DNA from: Roseiflexus sp. RS-1
GTDB taxonomy: Bacteria; Chloroflexota; Chloroflexia; Chloroflexales; Roseiflexaceae
Reading direction: 5' to 3'
Assembly (NCBI RefSeq): GCF_000016665.1
Contig: NC_009523.1
Location: 5,331,501-5,395,500, forward strand
DNA: 64,000 nucleotides
The translations under genes were made by a program, and so were the position numbers. The notes under the pieces are model-generated. The model saw only the letters and a program-made list of their open reading frames with translations, did not search any database and was not told the DNA's origin. Below, one piece after another: positions 41,835-51,800 of this stretch; position 1 is the first letter of the stretch; every line of letters begins with the position of its first letter.

Positions 41835-42734
41835 ATGGACATCGGTATCACCGGTCTTGGACGTATGGGCGCGAATATGGCGCGCCGCTGGCTGCGCGGC
41901 GGTCACCGCGTCGTCGTTCACAATCGCAGTCGCGGACCGATCGACGAACTTGCCGCCGTCGGCGCTGTTCCTGCGTATACCCTCGAAGAACTGATCGCTG
42001 CGCTGGCGCCGCCGCGCGCGGTGTGGGTGATGCTGCCGGCCGGCGACGTGACCGAACGCGCGATTGCTGCACTTGCAGACCTTATGACGCCGGGCGACAC
42101 GATTGTTGACGCTGGCAACACGATGTACAAGGATGATCTGCGTCGCGCGGATGAGCTCAAACAGCGCGGCATTCACTATGTCGATCAGGGAACGTCCGGC
42201 GGCATCTGGGGGCTGGAACTCGGTTACTGCCTGATGGTCGGCGGCGATGCAGACGTGGTTGCGCGGCTTGAACCGGCATTCCGCACACTTGCACCGGAAG
42301 ATGGTTATCTCCACTGCGGACCGGTCGGCAGCGGTCATTTTGTGAAAATGGTGCACAACGGCGTCGAGTACGGCATGATGCAGGCATATGCCGAAGGGTT
42401 CGAGATCTTGCGCTCCAAAACCGGGTTCGATCTCGATCTCCACAAGATTGCCGCTGTCTGGAACCATGGCAGCGTGGTGCGGTCGTGGTTATTGGAGTTG
42501 GCGGAAGATGCCTTTCGGCAGGACCCGCATCTTGAGAGCATCCAGGGGTATGTGGAAGACAGCGGCGAAGGGCGCTGGACGATCCAGACCGCTATCGAAC
42601 TCGATGTTCCTGCACCGGTGATCACCCTGTCGCTCTTTGAGCGGTTTCACTCGCGCCGACCGGAATCATTTGCGGCAAAGGTGCTTGCCGCGTTACGCAA
42701 AGGGTTTGGCGGGCATCCCGTCAAACCGGCGTGA
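41835..42734 (+). CDS. gnd: 6-phosphogluconate dehydrogenase, decarboxylating (short GndA-like type)
   Basis: This 299-residue enzyme has the N-terminal dinucleotide motif GITGLGRMGANMA, VHNRSRGP in the position that discriminates the cofactor phosphate, the substrate loop VDQGTSGGIWGLELGYCLMVGG, and the catalytic lysine region GHFVKMVHNGVEYGMMQAYAEG. It oxidises and decarboxylates 6-phosphogluconate to ribulose-5-phosphate. The length, about 300 rather than 470 residues, marks the short YqeC-like type often specific for NAD. The ATG after GGGGAGAAGAGG is used. A strong bidirectional terminator follows. Confidence 0.93.
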   Translation: MDIGITGLGRMGANMARRWLRGGHRVVVHNRSRGPIDELAAVGAVPAYTLEELIAALAPPRAVWVMLPAGDVTERAIAALADLMTPGDTIVDAGNTMYKDDLRRADELKQRGIHYVDQGTSGGIWGLELGYCLMVGGDADVVARLEPAFRTLAPEDGYLHCGPVGSGHFVKMVHNGVEYGMMQAYAEGFEILRSKTGFDLDLHKIAAVWNHGSVVRSWLLELAEDAFRQDPHLESIQGYVEDSGEGRWTIQTAIELDVPAPVITLSLFERFHSRRPESFAAKVLAALRKGFGGHPVKPA

Positions 42735-42741
42735 TTGAAGA

Positions 42742-42787
42742 CAAACATCCGGTAGACCCGTGTCTACCGGATGTTTGCAACGTTTTT
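42742..42787. terminator. bidirectional rho-independent terminator between gnd and rpsA
   Basis: A perfect 16-bp stem (CAAACATCCGGTAGAC and its complement at 42762-42777) with a four-base loop CCGT is followed on the plus strand by CAACGTTTTT. It lies between two convergent genes and can serve both. Confidence 0.9.
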
Positions 42788-42798
42788 GACAGACGACT

Positions 42799-43980
42799 TC
42801 AGTTCTCGACGCTGGTTTCCTCGACCGGCGCAGGCGTTTCGGGCGTTTCGGTTGCCCCCGACTCATCGGCGCCGTTGTGACGCAGGCTCAGCCCCATGCG
42901 CTGGCGCTGCTTGTCGAGGCTGATAATGCGCGCCGTAATGATCTGACCCGGCTGCAACAGATCGCGGGGTTGCGCCTGTGGATCGGCGTCGAGCTCGCTC
43001 GCGTGGATCAATCCCTCGACCGCCTCTTCAATCTGCACAAATGCGCCAAACGGTGCAACATTCGTCACCGGACCGCTGACCAGTTGACCGAGCGAATAGC
43101 GCTGGTCAATCGTATCCCAGGGATTGGGCTGGAGGCGGCGCAGGCTGAGACCGATCCGCTCGCGTTCTGCATCGATCTCCACGACCATCACCCGCACTTC
43201 CTGACCTGGCGACAGCACCTCGCGCGGATGGTTGACGCGCTGCCAGGAGAGTTCAGAAATATGCGCCAGACCATCGGCGCCCCCCAGGTCGATAAACGCG
43301 CCGAAGTTCGTCAATTGATTGACGCGACCGGTCAGAATATCGCCAGGCTGAAGTTCGGTCAGCAAACGCTGCTTCTGCGCCTTGCGCCACTCCTGGGTTG
43401 CGCTGCGTTCTGAAAGCACCAGTCGGTTACGGTCACGGTCGACTTCGATCACCTTGAGCGGGATCGTTTGCCCGACCATGCGCTGCAACGCCTGCTGCCG
43501 CTCCTCAGCGGCAGTACGCCCGTGGAGTTGCGCCACCTGCGAAGCCGGCACGAACCCGCGAATGCGATTGAACTGCACCAGCAAGCCACCCTTGTTGTAG
43601 CCAATTACCTGGCCCTGCACAATGCCGCCCTCGGCGCTCAGGCGGGCTGCTTCTTCCCAATCGCGCGCGACCTGTACCATCGTCAGCGACAGCACCAGGT
43701 CGCCCTGGCGATTTTCCGGGTCCTGCACATACACCTGGATCCGGTCGCCCACTTTCAGATTGCTCAGCACCTCATCACCGGTAGCGCGCACATCGGCGAT
43801 TGGGATGATGCCTTCGCGTTTGGTGCCAATTGAAACCAGAATACCGCTTTCTTCGATCTTCATGACGACCCCTTCGCGCACCTCGCCGCGCTGCGGACGC
43901 GCGTAATCGTAGTCGTCGAGCATCTGCGTCCAATCGAAATCTTCTGTTTCCTGGACGGCATTGTCGGGTACTGCGCTCAT
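42799..43980 (-). CDS. rpsA: 30S ribosomal protein S1 (four S1 domains)
   Basis: The 393-residue protein has four S1/OB-fold RNA-binding domains, starting near residues 30 (RGEVREGVVMKIEESGILVS), 115 (GGIVQGQVIGYNKGGLLVQF), 205 (PGDILTGRVNQLTNFGAFID) and 290 (LGQLVSGPVTNVAPFGAFVQ). Domains 3 and 4 carry the most conserved GAF(I/V) core. Four domains is the short form seen outside the Proteobacteria. It helps mRNA bind the small subunit. The start is the ATG directly behind TGGAGGTCACTGC; the frame stays open upstream but that part is leader. A near-perfect promoter lies about 265 bases upstream, giving a long leader. Confidence 0.93.
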   Translation of the reverse strand: MSAVPDNAVQETEDFDWTQMLDDYDYARPQRGEVREGVVMKIEESGILVSIGTKREGIIPIADVRATGDEVLSNLKVGDRIQVYVQDPENRQGDLVLSLTMVQVARDWEEAARLSAEGGIVQGQVIGYNKGGLLVQFNRIRGFVPASQVAQLHGRTAAEERQQALQRMVGQTIPLKVIEVDRDRNRLVLSERSATQEWRKAQKQRLLTELQPGDILTGRVNQLTNFGAFIDLGGADGLAHISELSWQRVNHPREVLSPGQEVRVMVVEIDAERERIGLSLRRLQPNPWDTIDQRYSLGQLVSGPVTNVAPFGAFVQIEEAVEGLIHASELDADPQAQPRDLLQPGQIITARIISLDKQRQRMGLSLRHNGADESGATETPETPAPVEETSVEN

Positions 43981-44245
43981 GCAGTGACCTCCAGACATGA
44001 TAGTGTCAGCCATTGCCCGCCTGTGCACAATGGCGCCAGTAACACAACCTTCGTCGAGGCGGGAGGGCGATTCCAGGCAGACACGAACGGTGTCGCGCTG
44101 GATGCGCGACACCTGACGCCACATCACGGCGTCGCTCTGGACGGCGCCCACGAAGGCTCCGCTCTGGCCTGCTCCTGATTGCCCGGCTACTCCAGCGAGG
44201 TATGGGAGGTGAGCCTGTGCGGATATGTTCATTTACGAGAGGCAA
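43981..44245 (-). promoter_or_regulatory. long 5' leader of rpsA
   Basis: Between the promoter and the S1 start lie some 255 bases with no gene on either strand that I can support. S1 represses its own synthesis in Escherichia coli through a structured leader; the length here would allow a similar arrangement, but I did not identify a specific fold. Confidence 0.5.
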
Positions 44246-44274
44246 AGTATACACGGCGACGCTCTGACTGTCAA
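44246..44274 (-). promoter_or_regulatory. sigma70-type promoter of rpsA
   Basis: On the minus strand a perfect TTGACA and TATACT (five of six) are spaced by exactly 17 bases. It is one of the two best promoters in the window, as expected for a ribosomal protein gene. Confidence 0.82.
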
Positions 44275-44276
44275 GT

Positions 44277-44305
44277 TTGCGTCCTGCTTCAGGTTGCTCT
44301 ATACT
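44277..44305 (+). promoter_or_regulatory. divergent promoter for the phosphatase-like gene and nadK
   Basis: TTGCGT and TATACT are spaced by 17 bases on the plus strand, about 40 bases before the GTG start. Its -35 box lies two bases from the -35 box of the rpsA promoter, so the two face away from each other and may compete. Confidence 0.5.
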
Positions 44306-44344
44306 GCCTGTACAGATCTTCTTCTCTTGTCTCGAAGTCGGGTT

Positions 44345-45283
44345 GTGAGCATTCTGTTTCTGTTTGTTGACGGAGTAGGTCTGGCGCCGGAAGGCCCGGA
44401 TAATCCACTTTCGGATGCGCCGACTCCTGCCATTCGTTCACTGCTCAACGGTGCATTCACCATCGAGCGTGTTGGCGCTTCGTCCGGTGTACTGCTGCGC
44501 CCAGTCGATGCGACGATGGGCGTCGCGGGGTTGCCGCAGAGCGGCACCGGGCAGACGGCGTTGCTGACCGGCGTGAATGTGGCAGCGATCCACGGTCGTC
44601 ATCAACCACATGTTCCGCCTGTAGCGCTGCGACCACTGCTGATGGAACACAGCATCTTTCGTCGTCTCACCGAGGGTGGCAGGCGGGTTGCGTTCGCCAA
44701 CGCATTTGGTGTGCGTTACTGGGAGGCGCTGGCAGCGCGACGCCTGCGACGCTCTGCCAGTGTGATCGCGGCGGAAGGCGCAGGCGTGCGTTTTCGCAAC
44801 GACACCGACCTGCGCGCCGGCAGCGCGCTGACATGGGATATTACCGGCGAAACGATCCGCGCCAGCGGCGGTGATGCGCCGATTATCTCTGCACGCGCTG
44901 CCGGCGCGCGTCTGGCGCGTCTTGCTGCACACTACGATCTCGTGTTCTTCGAGACGTTCATTACCGACCTTGCGGGTCACGGGCGATTGGCGCACATGGC
45001 TTCTTCCGATCAACCTCCACCTGCAGTGGCGGAACAGATCCATATGGCGATGGAGCGGGTGGATGGATTGATCGCCGGAGTACTCGACACGATGCGTTCG
45101 GGTGATACGCTGCTCCTTACCAGCGATCATGGAAATATCGAAAGTCTGACGGCGAAAACGCATACGTGCAACCCAACGCCATTGCTGGTGATTGGGCGCG
45201 ATACCTCACGTTTTGAACACCTTATCAGTATTGTTCAGGTTGCCGACGCCGTTGTTGCTGCGGCGCAGGAGTCTCTCGCGTGA
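44345..45283 (+). CDS. alkaline-phosphatase-superfamily metalloenzyme
   Basis: The 312-residue protein belongs to the superfamily of alkaline phosphatase and cofactor-independent phosphoglycerate mutase. Metal ligands are suggested by LFLFVDGVGLAPEG, the nucleophile region by GLPQSGTGQTALLTGVN, then FFETFITDLAGHG and LLLTSDHGNIES, which supply the Asp/His pairs. It may be a phosphomutase or a phosphatase; the reaction cannot be fixed. The GTG start gives a good N-terminal strand; upstream codons belong to the leader. Its stop overlaps the NAD kinase start, so the two are translated together. Confidence 0.85.
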   Translation: MSILFLFVDGVGLAPEGPDNPLSDAPTPAIRSLLNGAFTIERVGASSGVLLRPVDATMGVAGLPQSGTGQTALLTGVNVAAIHGRHQPHVPPVALRPLLMEHSIFRRLTEGGRRVAFANAFGVRYWEALAARRLRRSASVIAAEGAGVRFRNDTDLRAGSALTWDITGETIRASGGDAPIISARAAGARLARLAAHYDLVFFETFITDLAGHGRLAHMASSDQPPPAVAEQIHMAMERVDGLIAGVLDTMRSGDTLLLTSDHGNIESLTAKTHTCNPTPLLVIGRDTSRFEHLISIVQVADAVVAAAQESLA

Positions 45284-46116
45284 AACCTATTAAACGGGTG
45301 GCGATCATCTTCAATCCGTATTCGGAAGAATCGCTGCGTCTTTCCGATGAGATTGCTGGCTGGCTCACCGCGCATTCGATCCAGGTGTGGCGGGGCGTGT
45401 CGCACGAGGGGCGCGCACAGCACGCTGTGGATCATACCGATCTGGTGCTGGCGCTTGGAGGCGATGGCACCGTGCTGCGCGCTGCGCGTCTCGCCATTCC
45501 CAGCGGAGTGCCGGTGCTGCCGGTGGCGCTGGGGCGCCTCAACTTTATGGCGGAACTGGAACCTTCCACCCTCTATCAAGGGCTTGAAGATATGCTGGCG
45601 GGGCGTTTCTGGCTCGATTCGCGCACCCTGGTGGAGGCGACCGTTCAGCGCGCCGATGGTATCACCGTCGCGCCGATCCTCGCACTGAACGAGATTATTG
45701 TGGCGCGCGGCGACATTAATCGCACAGTGCTCGTCGATGTTGAGATCTACGATGCGCGCCTGACAACATACCACGCCGATGGGGTCATCGTTGCCAGTGC
45801 GACTGGATCGACCGCGTATGCGCTGGCGGCTGGCGGTCCGATCATCGATCCGCGCTCAACCGCCCTCGTGCTTGTGCCGGTCGCCGCTCACCTGACGAAT
45901 GTTCCTTCGCTGGTGCTCCACGAGGATGCGGTTGTGACCCTGACGTTGCAGAGTCGTCACCCGGCGGGCTTCTCCGCCGATGGGCACGATCATATTGCCC
46001 TGCACGAGGGGGATCGGGTGATTGTTCAACGTTCGCAGCGTTGTTGCACCTTTGCGCGCGTTTATCCGCAGAGCACCTTCTATGCGCGTATGATGCAGCG
46101 CCTGCGGCGGGAATAG
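45280..46116 (+). CDS. nadK: NAD kinase
   Basis: The 278-residue enzyme phosphorylates NAD to NADP. It has the catalytic GGDG motif in LVLALGGDGTVLRAAR, the NE motif in LALNEIIVARG and the domain-2 signature HADGVIVASATGSTAYALAAGGPII. It starts with GTG, overlapping the previous stop by four bases. No further gene follows in the operon; about 115 bases of GC-rich repeats and a small hairpin separate it from the convergent membrane protein. Confidence 0.96.
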   Translation: MKPIKRVAIIFNPYSEESLRLSDEIAGWLTAHSIQVWRGVSHEGRAQHAVDHTDLVLALGGDGTVLRAARLAIPSGVPVLPVALGRLNFMAELEPSTLYQGLEDMLAGRFWLDSRTLVEATVQRADGITVAPILALNEIIVARGDINRTVLVDVEIYDARLTTYHADGVIVASATGSTAYALAAGGPIIDPRSTALVLVPVAAHLTNVPSLVLHEDAVVTLTLQSRHPAGFSADGHDHIALHEGDRVIVQRSQRCCTFARVYPQSTFYARMMQRLRRE

Positions 46117-46207
46117 GGGCGCTATGGGGGCGCAGCACGCTGCGGGGGCGCAGTAGGGAGGCAGCGCCGCTGCGTCCGTACAGGGGCAGCGGGGCGATGG
46201 CGCAGTA

Positions 46208-46228
46208 GGGCGCAACGGCGTTGCGCCC
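46208..46228. terminator. GC-rich stem-loop between nadK and the dual-RCK gene
   Basis: GGGCGCAA and TTGCGCCC pair around a five-base loop between convergent genes. There is no T tract. The preceding bases (46120-46205) are a GGGGCGCAG-like low-complexity run. Confidence 0.35.
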
Positions 46229-46232
46229 TCCA

Positions 46233-48053
46233 TCAATTCCCAGTCCTCATCCCCCGGTTCCGTATCCGTTGAATACTCTCGATCGGCGCCAGAAGGGTGA
46301 CGTGATCGCCGGAAGCCAGACACAGATCGAGGTCGGGCAGCAGAAGGTTCTCACCGTTACGTTGCACGTCGATCACAAGCGCCGATTCCCGTTCGCGCAG
46401 ATCGTCGATGCGCACGCCGATCAGGGGGTGTCCATCGCACAACCGGATTTCATCGGTGGCTACCAGGCGCCCGTCGATAAAGAACGCCTGGCGGACATTC
46501 CCCACAAGCGCCGCCGCTGCCATTGTCGGCGCCGCCAGCGCCGAGGTGCTGTAGGTCGTATGAATGCCAAAAATCTCAACCAGACGTTCTGCCAGCACGT
46601 CGCTGAAGGTGCGCAGAACGATGTGGATATCGGGGCGATAACGCCGGGCTGCGAGTGCAATTTGCACATTCTGCAGGTCATCGGAAGTCATTGCCGCGAC
46701 GGAATAGGCTTCATTGAGACCGGCGCGGCATAAAACCTCGACGTTGCGCGCATCGCCGATCACGTCGGCGACCCCTTCGAGTTGACCGATCTGCTGGACG
46801 AATTCCGGGCGATCATTCCCCAGGCGCACAACAACGATCCGTGGGCGCGGGTTCAGTTTGTGCAACTGGTTGACCACCCGAAACCCGACCTTCCCTAATC
46901 CGCAAACGATAACCGTATTGTACTGTTCGGTGGGGCGCACCAGTTTTCCTGGCGTGAGAAACGCTGCTTTGCTGAATGCCACATTGCGCTGCCGCATCTC
47001 CTCGATCCGTTCGAGGGTTCCGATGACCGTTATCCGGTCGCCAGCGCTCAACCGGTTGAGCGAGCTGTACAGCTTGGGTCGACCTTCCTGACTGACCTGA
47101 TACACGATACGGACGTGATATGCTGACTCGACGGCGCGGATGAAGCCGGCAATCTCACTGTCCTGTTGAACCACAATCTGCGCAACCCCCAATTGATAAC
47201 TGCCAGTAGTCAGCGCATAATCAATATCGCGGCTGACTGCGGCAGCGGCACAGGTAAGGGCGGCAACCAGTGAGACGCTAAACGCACTGTTCGGTCCGAG
47301 CGTGCGTTCCAGATTGCGATCCAGTTCCTCGTTGAACACGCGCAGCACCACCCGAATGCCCGGCTGAACAGCGCGTGCCCCCAGGGCAATTTCCACATTC
47401 AGCAAGTCATCATTAATCGTCGCAACGACCGCGCGCGCATATCTGATACCTGCCTGGCGCAGCACCGTTGGTTCGCGGGCATCGCCCAGCACAATCGGGA
47501 CGCCCAGGTTGAGCACGCGCTGCACAAACTCGCTGTTCCAGTCGCGCTCGATCACAACTGCCTCGTACCCGGCAGCGTGCAACTGCGTGACAATGCGCAG
47601 CCCGACGCGCCCAAGCCCACAGACAATCACATGATTGCGGTAGGTCGAAGCCAGCGCCACCTGCCAGGCTTCACGACGACTTCCCTTGTCGAGCAACAGG
47701 CGCCCGAAGTTCAACACACTCTGAAAGATCAGCGCCAGACCGAGGAGCGGCGTCAGAAAGAAGATCAGTTCGCCGAGCAGATCACCGCGCGGAAACGCCA
47801 GATCGCTCTGCAGAGTCATCAAGGTCAGCGTTTCATAGAGCGCTTCCGGCAATCCTTGCGGACGCGATGATTCGGCGGTTTCGGGATAGAGGAATGCCAG
47901 GTAACTCGATGTCAGTGCGGCAAGCAGGACGAATGCAATCAGGACCAGCCAGGACTCGTTGAGCAGCAACCAGAGATCATACACATTCGCGCGCACCAGA
48001 CGACCAATGTACGGTTTACCTCTGGTGCGCGCTCTGAGACTGTTCCGGATCAT
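46233..48053 (-). CDS. dual-RCK membrane protein (CASTOR/potassium-channel-like)
   Basis: The 606-residue protein has two membrane helices at about 31-53 and 92-113 and two TrkA-N/RCK domains with dinucleotide motifs VIVCGLGRVG (about 141) and VIVCGLGKVG (about 381), each followed by helices and TrkA-C-like ends (final segment ENLLLPDLDLCLASGDHVTLLAP). The design is that of RCK-gated channels and of CASTOR/POLLUX-like proteins. Between the helices, where a potassium filter TVGYG would stand, the sequence is LTLMTLQSDLAFPRG, so ion selectivity is uncertain. It lies 11 bases after the LPRTN surface protein gene on the same strand. Confidence 0.85.
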   Translation of the reverse strand: MIRNSLRARTRGKPYIGRLVRANVYDLWLLLNESWLVLIAFVLLAALTSSYLAFLYPETAESSRPQGLPEALYETLTLMTLQSDLAFPRGDLLGELIFFLTPLLGLALIFQSVLNFGRLLLDKGSRREAWQVALASTYRNHVIVCGLGRVGLRIVTQLHAAGYEAVVIERDWNSEFVQRVLNLGVPIVLGDAREPTVLRQAGIRYARAVVATINDDLLNVEIALGARAVQPGIRVVLRVFNEELDRNLERTLGPNSAFSVSLVAALTCAAAAVSRDIDYALTTGSYQLGVAQIVVQQDSEIAGFIRAVESAYHVRIVYQVSQEGRPKLYSSLNRLSAGDRITVIGTLERIEEMRQRNVAFSKAAFLTPGKLVRPTEQYNTVIVCGLGKVGFRVVNQLHKLNPRPRIVVVRLGNDRPEFVQQIGQLEGVADVIGDARNVEVLCRAGLNEAYSVAAMTSDDLQNVQIALAARRYRPDIHIVLRTFSDVLAERLVEIFGIHTTYSTSALAAPTMAAAALVGNVRQAFFIDGRLVATDEIRLCDGHPLIGVRIDDLRERESALVIDVQRNGENLLLPDLDLCLASGDHVTLLAPIESIQRIRNRGMRTGN

Positions 48054-48064
48054 GTGGTTATGAG

Positions 48065-48814
48065 TTACGAGTCAAGGAGTTTTCTGAGCAATTCTTCGTC
48101 TTTCTCCCGGTGCGGCGTCGGACGTTCGTGCAGCAACCGGCGGAGCAGCGCCTGATTGCTCAGGTGCGCAACCTCTGCCGCCCGCGCTGCGAGTGCGCGC
48201 CTGCCGGATGGCAGCAGGCTTAGCGCAATACCGCCGCCAATCAACATGATACCAAATGATACCCACAACCATGCGCCGTCGGCAGCGTCATTGGTGCGTG
48301 GCAGGCGACGCGGCGCTTCGACCGGCGCTGCTTCAACCACCGGCGCAGGTTCGGCGGCTGGCGCCTGGCGGACGGGCAGGGCAACGCGCAGATGCTGGAT
48401 AACCGGCGTTTCCGGTTCGACAACAACGGTCATCGGTCCGTCAACGACGTCACCCTGACCCGGCGCTGGCGCCACATTGACCAGATAGGTTCCCGGCGAT
48501 ACCCAGATGCCGTAGTTGCCGTCCTGATCGGTTGTTACAATGTTATCTCCGATCCGAACGGGCATACCGGGAACCGGCGCGCTGCTCACGACATCAATCA
48601 CCGTTCCGCCAATGTGACCGGGGATCACCGACCGGTTGGGCGCCGATCCTCCTCCACTGCTCTGTTCGGTAAATTCCACCGCCGGTCGTGGCGATGGCGC
48701 CGGCAATGGATCCTGCTGCGCGAACGCCGCGCCCGGCAGAAGCGCGCTTATGCCAGCCATCAGCAGCATCACGCCACAGACGATAAGCGACGTTGAAACA
48801 TGGCGAAGACGCAT
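48065..48814 (-). CDS. surface protein with carboxypeptidase-like domain and LPXTG-like (LPRTN) signal
   Basis: This 249-residue protein has a signal peptide ending at FAQQ (about 33), a beta-sandwich of the carboxypeptidase-regulatory or Cna-B type (GHIGGTVIDVVSSAPVPGMPVRIGDN, TTDQDGNYGIWVSPGTYLV), and a proline/alanine-rich linker. Then come LPRTN at 171-175, a hydrophobic helix at about 181-201 and a basic RR. That order is the layout of a sortase sorting signal, although the tail after the helix is long (48 residues). A sortase gene lies 10 kb away. AAGGAGTG precedes the chosen ATG. It lies between the giant repeat protein and the dual-RCK protein on one strand. Confidence 0.75.
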   Translation of the reverse strand: MRLRHVSTSLIVCGVMLLMAGISALLPGAAFAQQDPLPAPSPRPAVEFTEQSSGGGSAPNRSVIPGHIGGTVIDVVSSAPVPGMPVRIGDNIVTTDQDGNYGIWVSPGTYLVNVAPAPGQGDVVDGPMTVVVEPETPVIQHLRVALPVRQAPAAEPAPVVEAAPVEAPRRLPRTNDAADGAWLWVSFGIMLIGGGIALSLLPSGRRALAARAAEVAHLSNQALLRRLLHERPTPHREKDEELLRKLLDS

Positions 48815-48835
48815 ACGAACACTCCTTTTTGTTAC

Positions 48836-48867
48836 CCTTCCCACGGAAGGTGCCTTCCGTGGGAAGG
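48836..48867. terminator. perfect 15-bp stem-loop between giant repeat gene and LPRTN gene
   Basis: CCTTCCCACGGAAGG and its exact complement are separated by only TG. No T tract follows on the minus strand, so it may limit read-through from the giant gene or protect mRNA ends rather than act as a classical terminator. Confidence 0.55.
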
Positions 48868-48883
48868 ATGTCCGACTCACGAT

Positions 48884-51800
48884 TTACGGTTCAACCGGAC
48901 CCGGCAAATCGCGTGGCGGCAGGGCAACCGGTGCGTCAGGTGCGCCGGAGGGCGCTCCCGGATCGGCGCCGTTGCTGAACGATGCTCCTGCGACAACGAA
49001 ACCGGTAATCTGAGCGCGATTGTTGGTTTCGTTGCTTTCGACCACTGCGCCTGTCGGCACCGGCGGGTTGTAACTGTCGACGTAGACGTACAGGGCATTC
49101 GTGCCACTGGCGAAGGAGCCGGGCCAGATCGATTGCGGTCCGGCGAACTGTCCTGGCGCAGAGGTCAGGGTGATACTCTGCCCTGGCGCCAGGGACTGGT
49201 TCACATACCAGGCAATGCCGTAGCACGGCGAGATGCCGCAGACGTCGTTCCAGCGCACATTCGGCGTGGTTGGCGGCGTCGATGGGTTGATGTAGAGATC
49301 GACCCAGAACCCGACCGTTGTCGGTGAACCGCCAACGTTCTTGACCTTCACCGTAATCAGCACCGGTTCGCCTGCCGCATAACTGCTCTTCGCGGGTGTG
49401 ACCGTGAACGCTTCGACCACCAGGTCTGGCGGCGTTACCGGTACCATAACCAGCGGCAGGAAGACCCGTGTCTGCGTCCGGTACCCGGCATCCAGCGTGG
49501 TGATCGACTGACCGGCCCCCAGCGTTCCGATTGCAACCGGCGCGTCGCTGTCAACCGCTGGATCGCTGCCGACGCGCGGCGTGATGTCGAAGTATCCCGC
49601 CGGTTTGGTGAATGTCAGCACGAATGTGCCCGGTGGCAGATTAGCGAACGTGTAGGCGCCGCTGGCGTTGGTGGTTGTGCTGAGCGTCAACGGCGAGGAC
49701 AGGACGGTCGGCGTGATCGTCAGGGTGACCTGCACGCCTGCGATGCGCTGCGTTTCGCTCGGGTTGCGAATATCGTCGAAGTTCTCATCGATCCAGGCGA
49801 TGCCGGAGATCGACCCGTTGCCGATGAGTCCGGCGTCGATTGTTGCCGAAATCTGGTTGCTTGCCAGCACGAAGGGTGCGGTGCGACCATTGCTCTGCGC
49901 GTCGTTGTCGTTATCGACGCTCAGTGAACCGAGACCGTTATTGACCGTCTGGAAGCCTGACGGCACGACAAACTCGACCACATACGAGCCGGGCGTCACA
50001 TTCTCGAAGCCGTAGAAGCCTGCATTGCCGCCTGCCAGAGTTGTGGTCGTAGAGATGACCACATCGGTTGCAGCGTCACGCAGCCGGACGGTAATGCCTG
50101 GCAGACCGGCATCGACACCGGCTTCGTAGGTTCCGTTGCCGTTCACATCGAGCCAGACGCGATCACCGACCGCTGCGGTGCGGTACAATCCGAAGTTTTG
50201 CCCGGTCGCCGGCAGCGTTCCGCTCAACGTCCCGGCAGTCGAAAGCAGGTAGCCGAGCGGCTTCGCGGTGACGCTGAGCTGGTAATTGCCCGCTGGCAAC
50301 TGGTTGAAGGTAAAGTTAGGCGAACCTGCGCCACTCGTCACCGTGTATGTGACCGTGGGATTGGTCGAGTTGATCGATGTGGTCACCGTCAATGTCAGCG
50401 TGACGCCTGATAGTCCGGTCTCACCCGCATCGAACGTTCCATCCGCGTCGGTGTCTTCCCACGCCGTGCCGCTCAGCGACAGGTTGCCGACTGCGCCAGC
50501 ATCGACATAGGTGACCGTCTCGTTCGATCCGACGCTGAAGCGGTCGGTGTAGCCATTGGTTGTATTCGCGTCGCTGTTGTTGTCCGTTGTGATGGGTGCG
50601 CCCTGGGTTGTGAAGGCGTACCCGGTCGGCAGTTCGAAGCGGACGCGGTAGAGCGTACCGGTTGTCAGCACATCGGTTGGTGTGATGTTCGTGAACTGGT
50701 AGATGCCATTATCACCGGTCGTGAATGTACCGATCGATGTCTCATTGCCGTTGACCGTCGCATCGGGATCGAGATAGAGCGTCACAGTGACGCCTGCCAT
50801 CGTCGGCTCGCCGGTATCGAACGTTCCATTGACGTTGGTGTCGAACCAGGTTGTGCCGCTGATGACGCCGGGGCGGTAGTAGCCGAACGGCAGCGGCGTG
50901 ATCGTTTGCCCGCTGGTCAATGGCGCCGTGACAGTTACCGTCCCCGTGTTCCCCGGCGAGGGGAAGTAGCCGGCAGGCACACTCGCCACCCCCACCGTGT
51001 ACGCAGTTGTCGTCGGTGTAACCGTGTACGAGATGATACCGGTCGCATCAGGTCCGAACGGTCCGCCGAGCGTCACGTTCGGCGTCAGGGTTACCGTTGC
51101 TCCAGTGATCGGCGCATCGCCAGATGCATACACGTTATTGATCGGTGATGTGGTCTCCTCGAAGACGCGCACCTGAATGACCGCCGGGCGATAGTAGCCG
51201 CGGTCGCGGGTTTCGGTTGTATTGCGCTGCAACCCCTGGTCATCGAGTTGATCAGGTCCGGTTCCGATGCCGTCGCTGTCGGTCGCTGGCGCTCCGACAT
51301 CCGCCAGGGTGGCGAACCACCCGGACGGCGTGGCGAAGTCCAGCGTGAAGGAGACTTCGGTGCTGGCGTTCGCCCACCCCGGCAGCGCGGTGAAGGTGTA
51401 GAAACCGCTGGCGTTGGTCGTGGTGTTGGTCGTGATCGTCGTGCTCAGCAGCCCCGGCAGGTTGACGGTGACCGTCAGGTTGACCGTCACCCCCGGCAGC
51501 GCGCCGACGGTTTCGCCAGCGTCGCGCTGCCCGTTGCCGTTGAGGTCTTCCCACACCTGCCCGGTCACTGTGGCGCGTCCGCGCACCGCCGCCGTCCTGC
51601 TGATGGCTGCGCCAGAGGTGACGGTGAACGGCGCTGTCTCGGCATACGTGTTGCCGCCGTCGGTCGCCGCCATATCATTGTCGCCGCCCGCAGGCGTGAC
51701 AAGCAGGAAGTTCAGCGTATCGGGGTTGGTCACCCGCACCGTGTAACTGACGGCTGGAGTCACATTGGTGAAGGTGTAGGCGCCGGTCGCGTCGGTGGTG

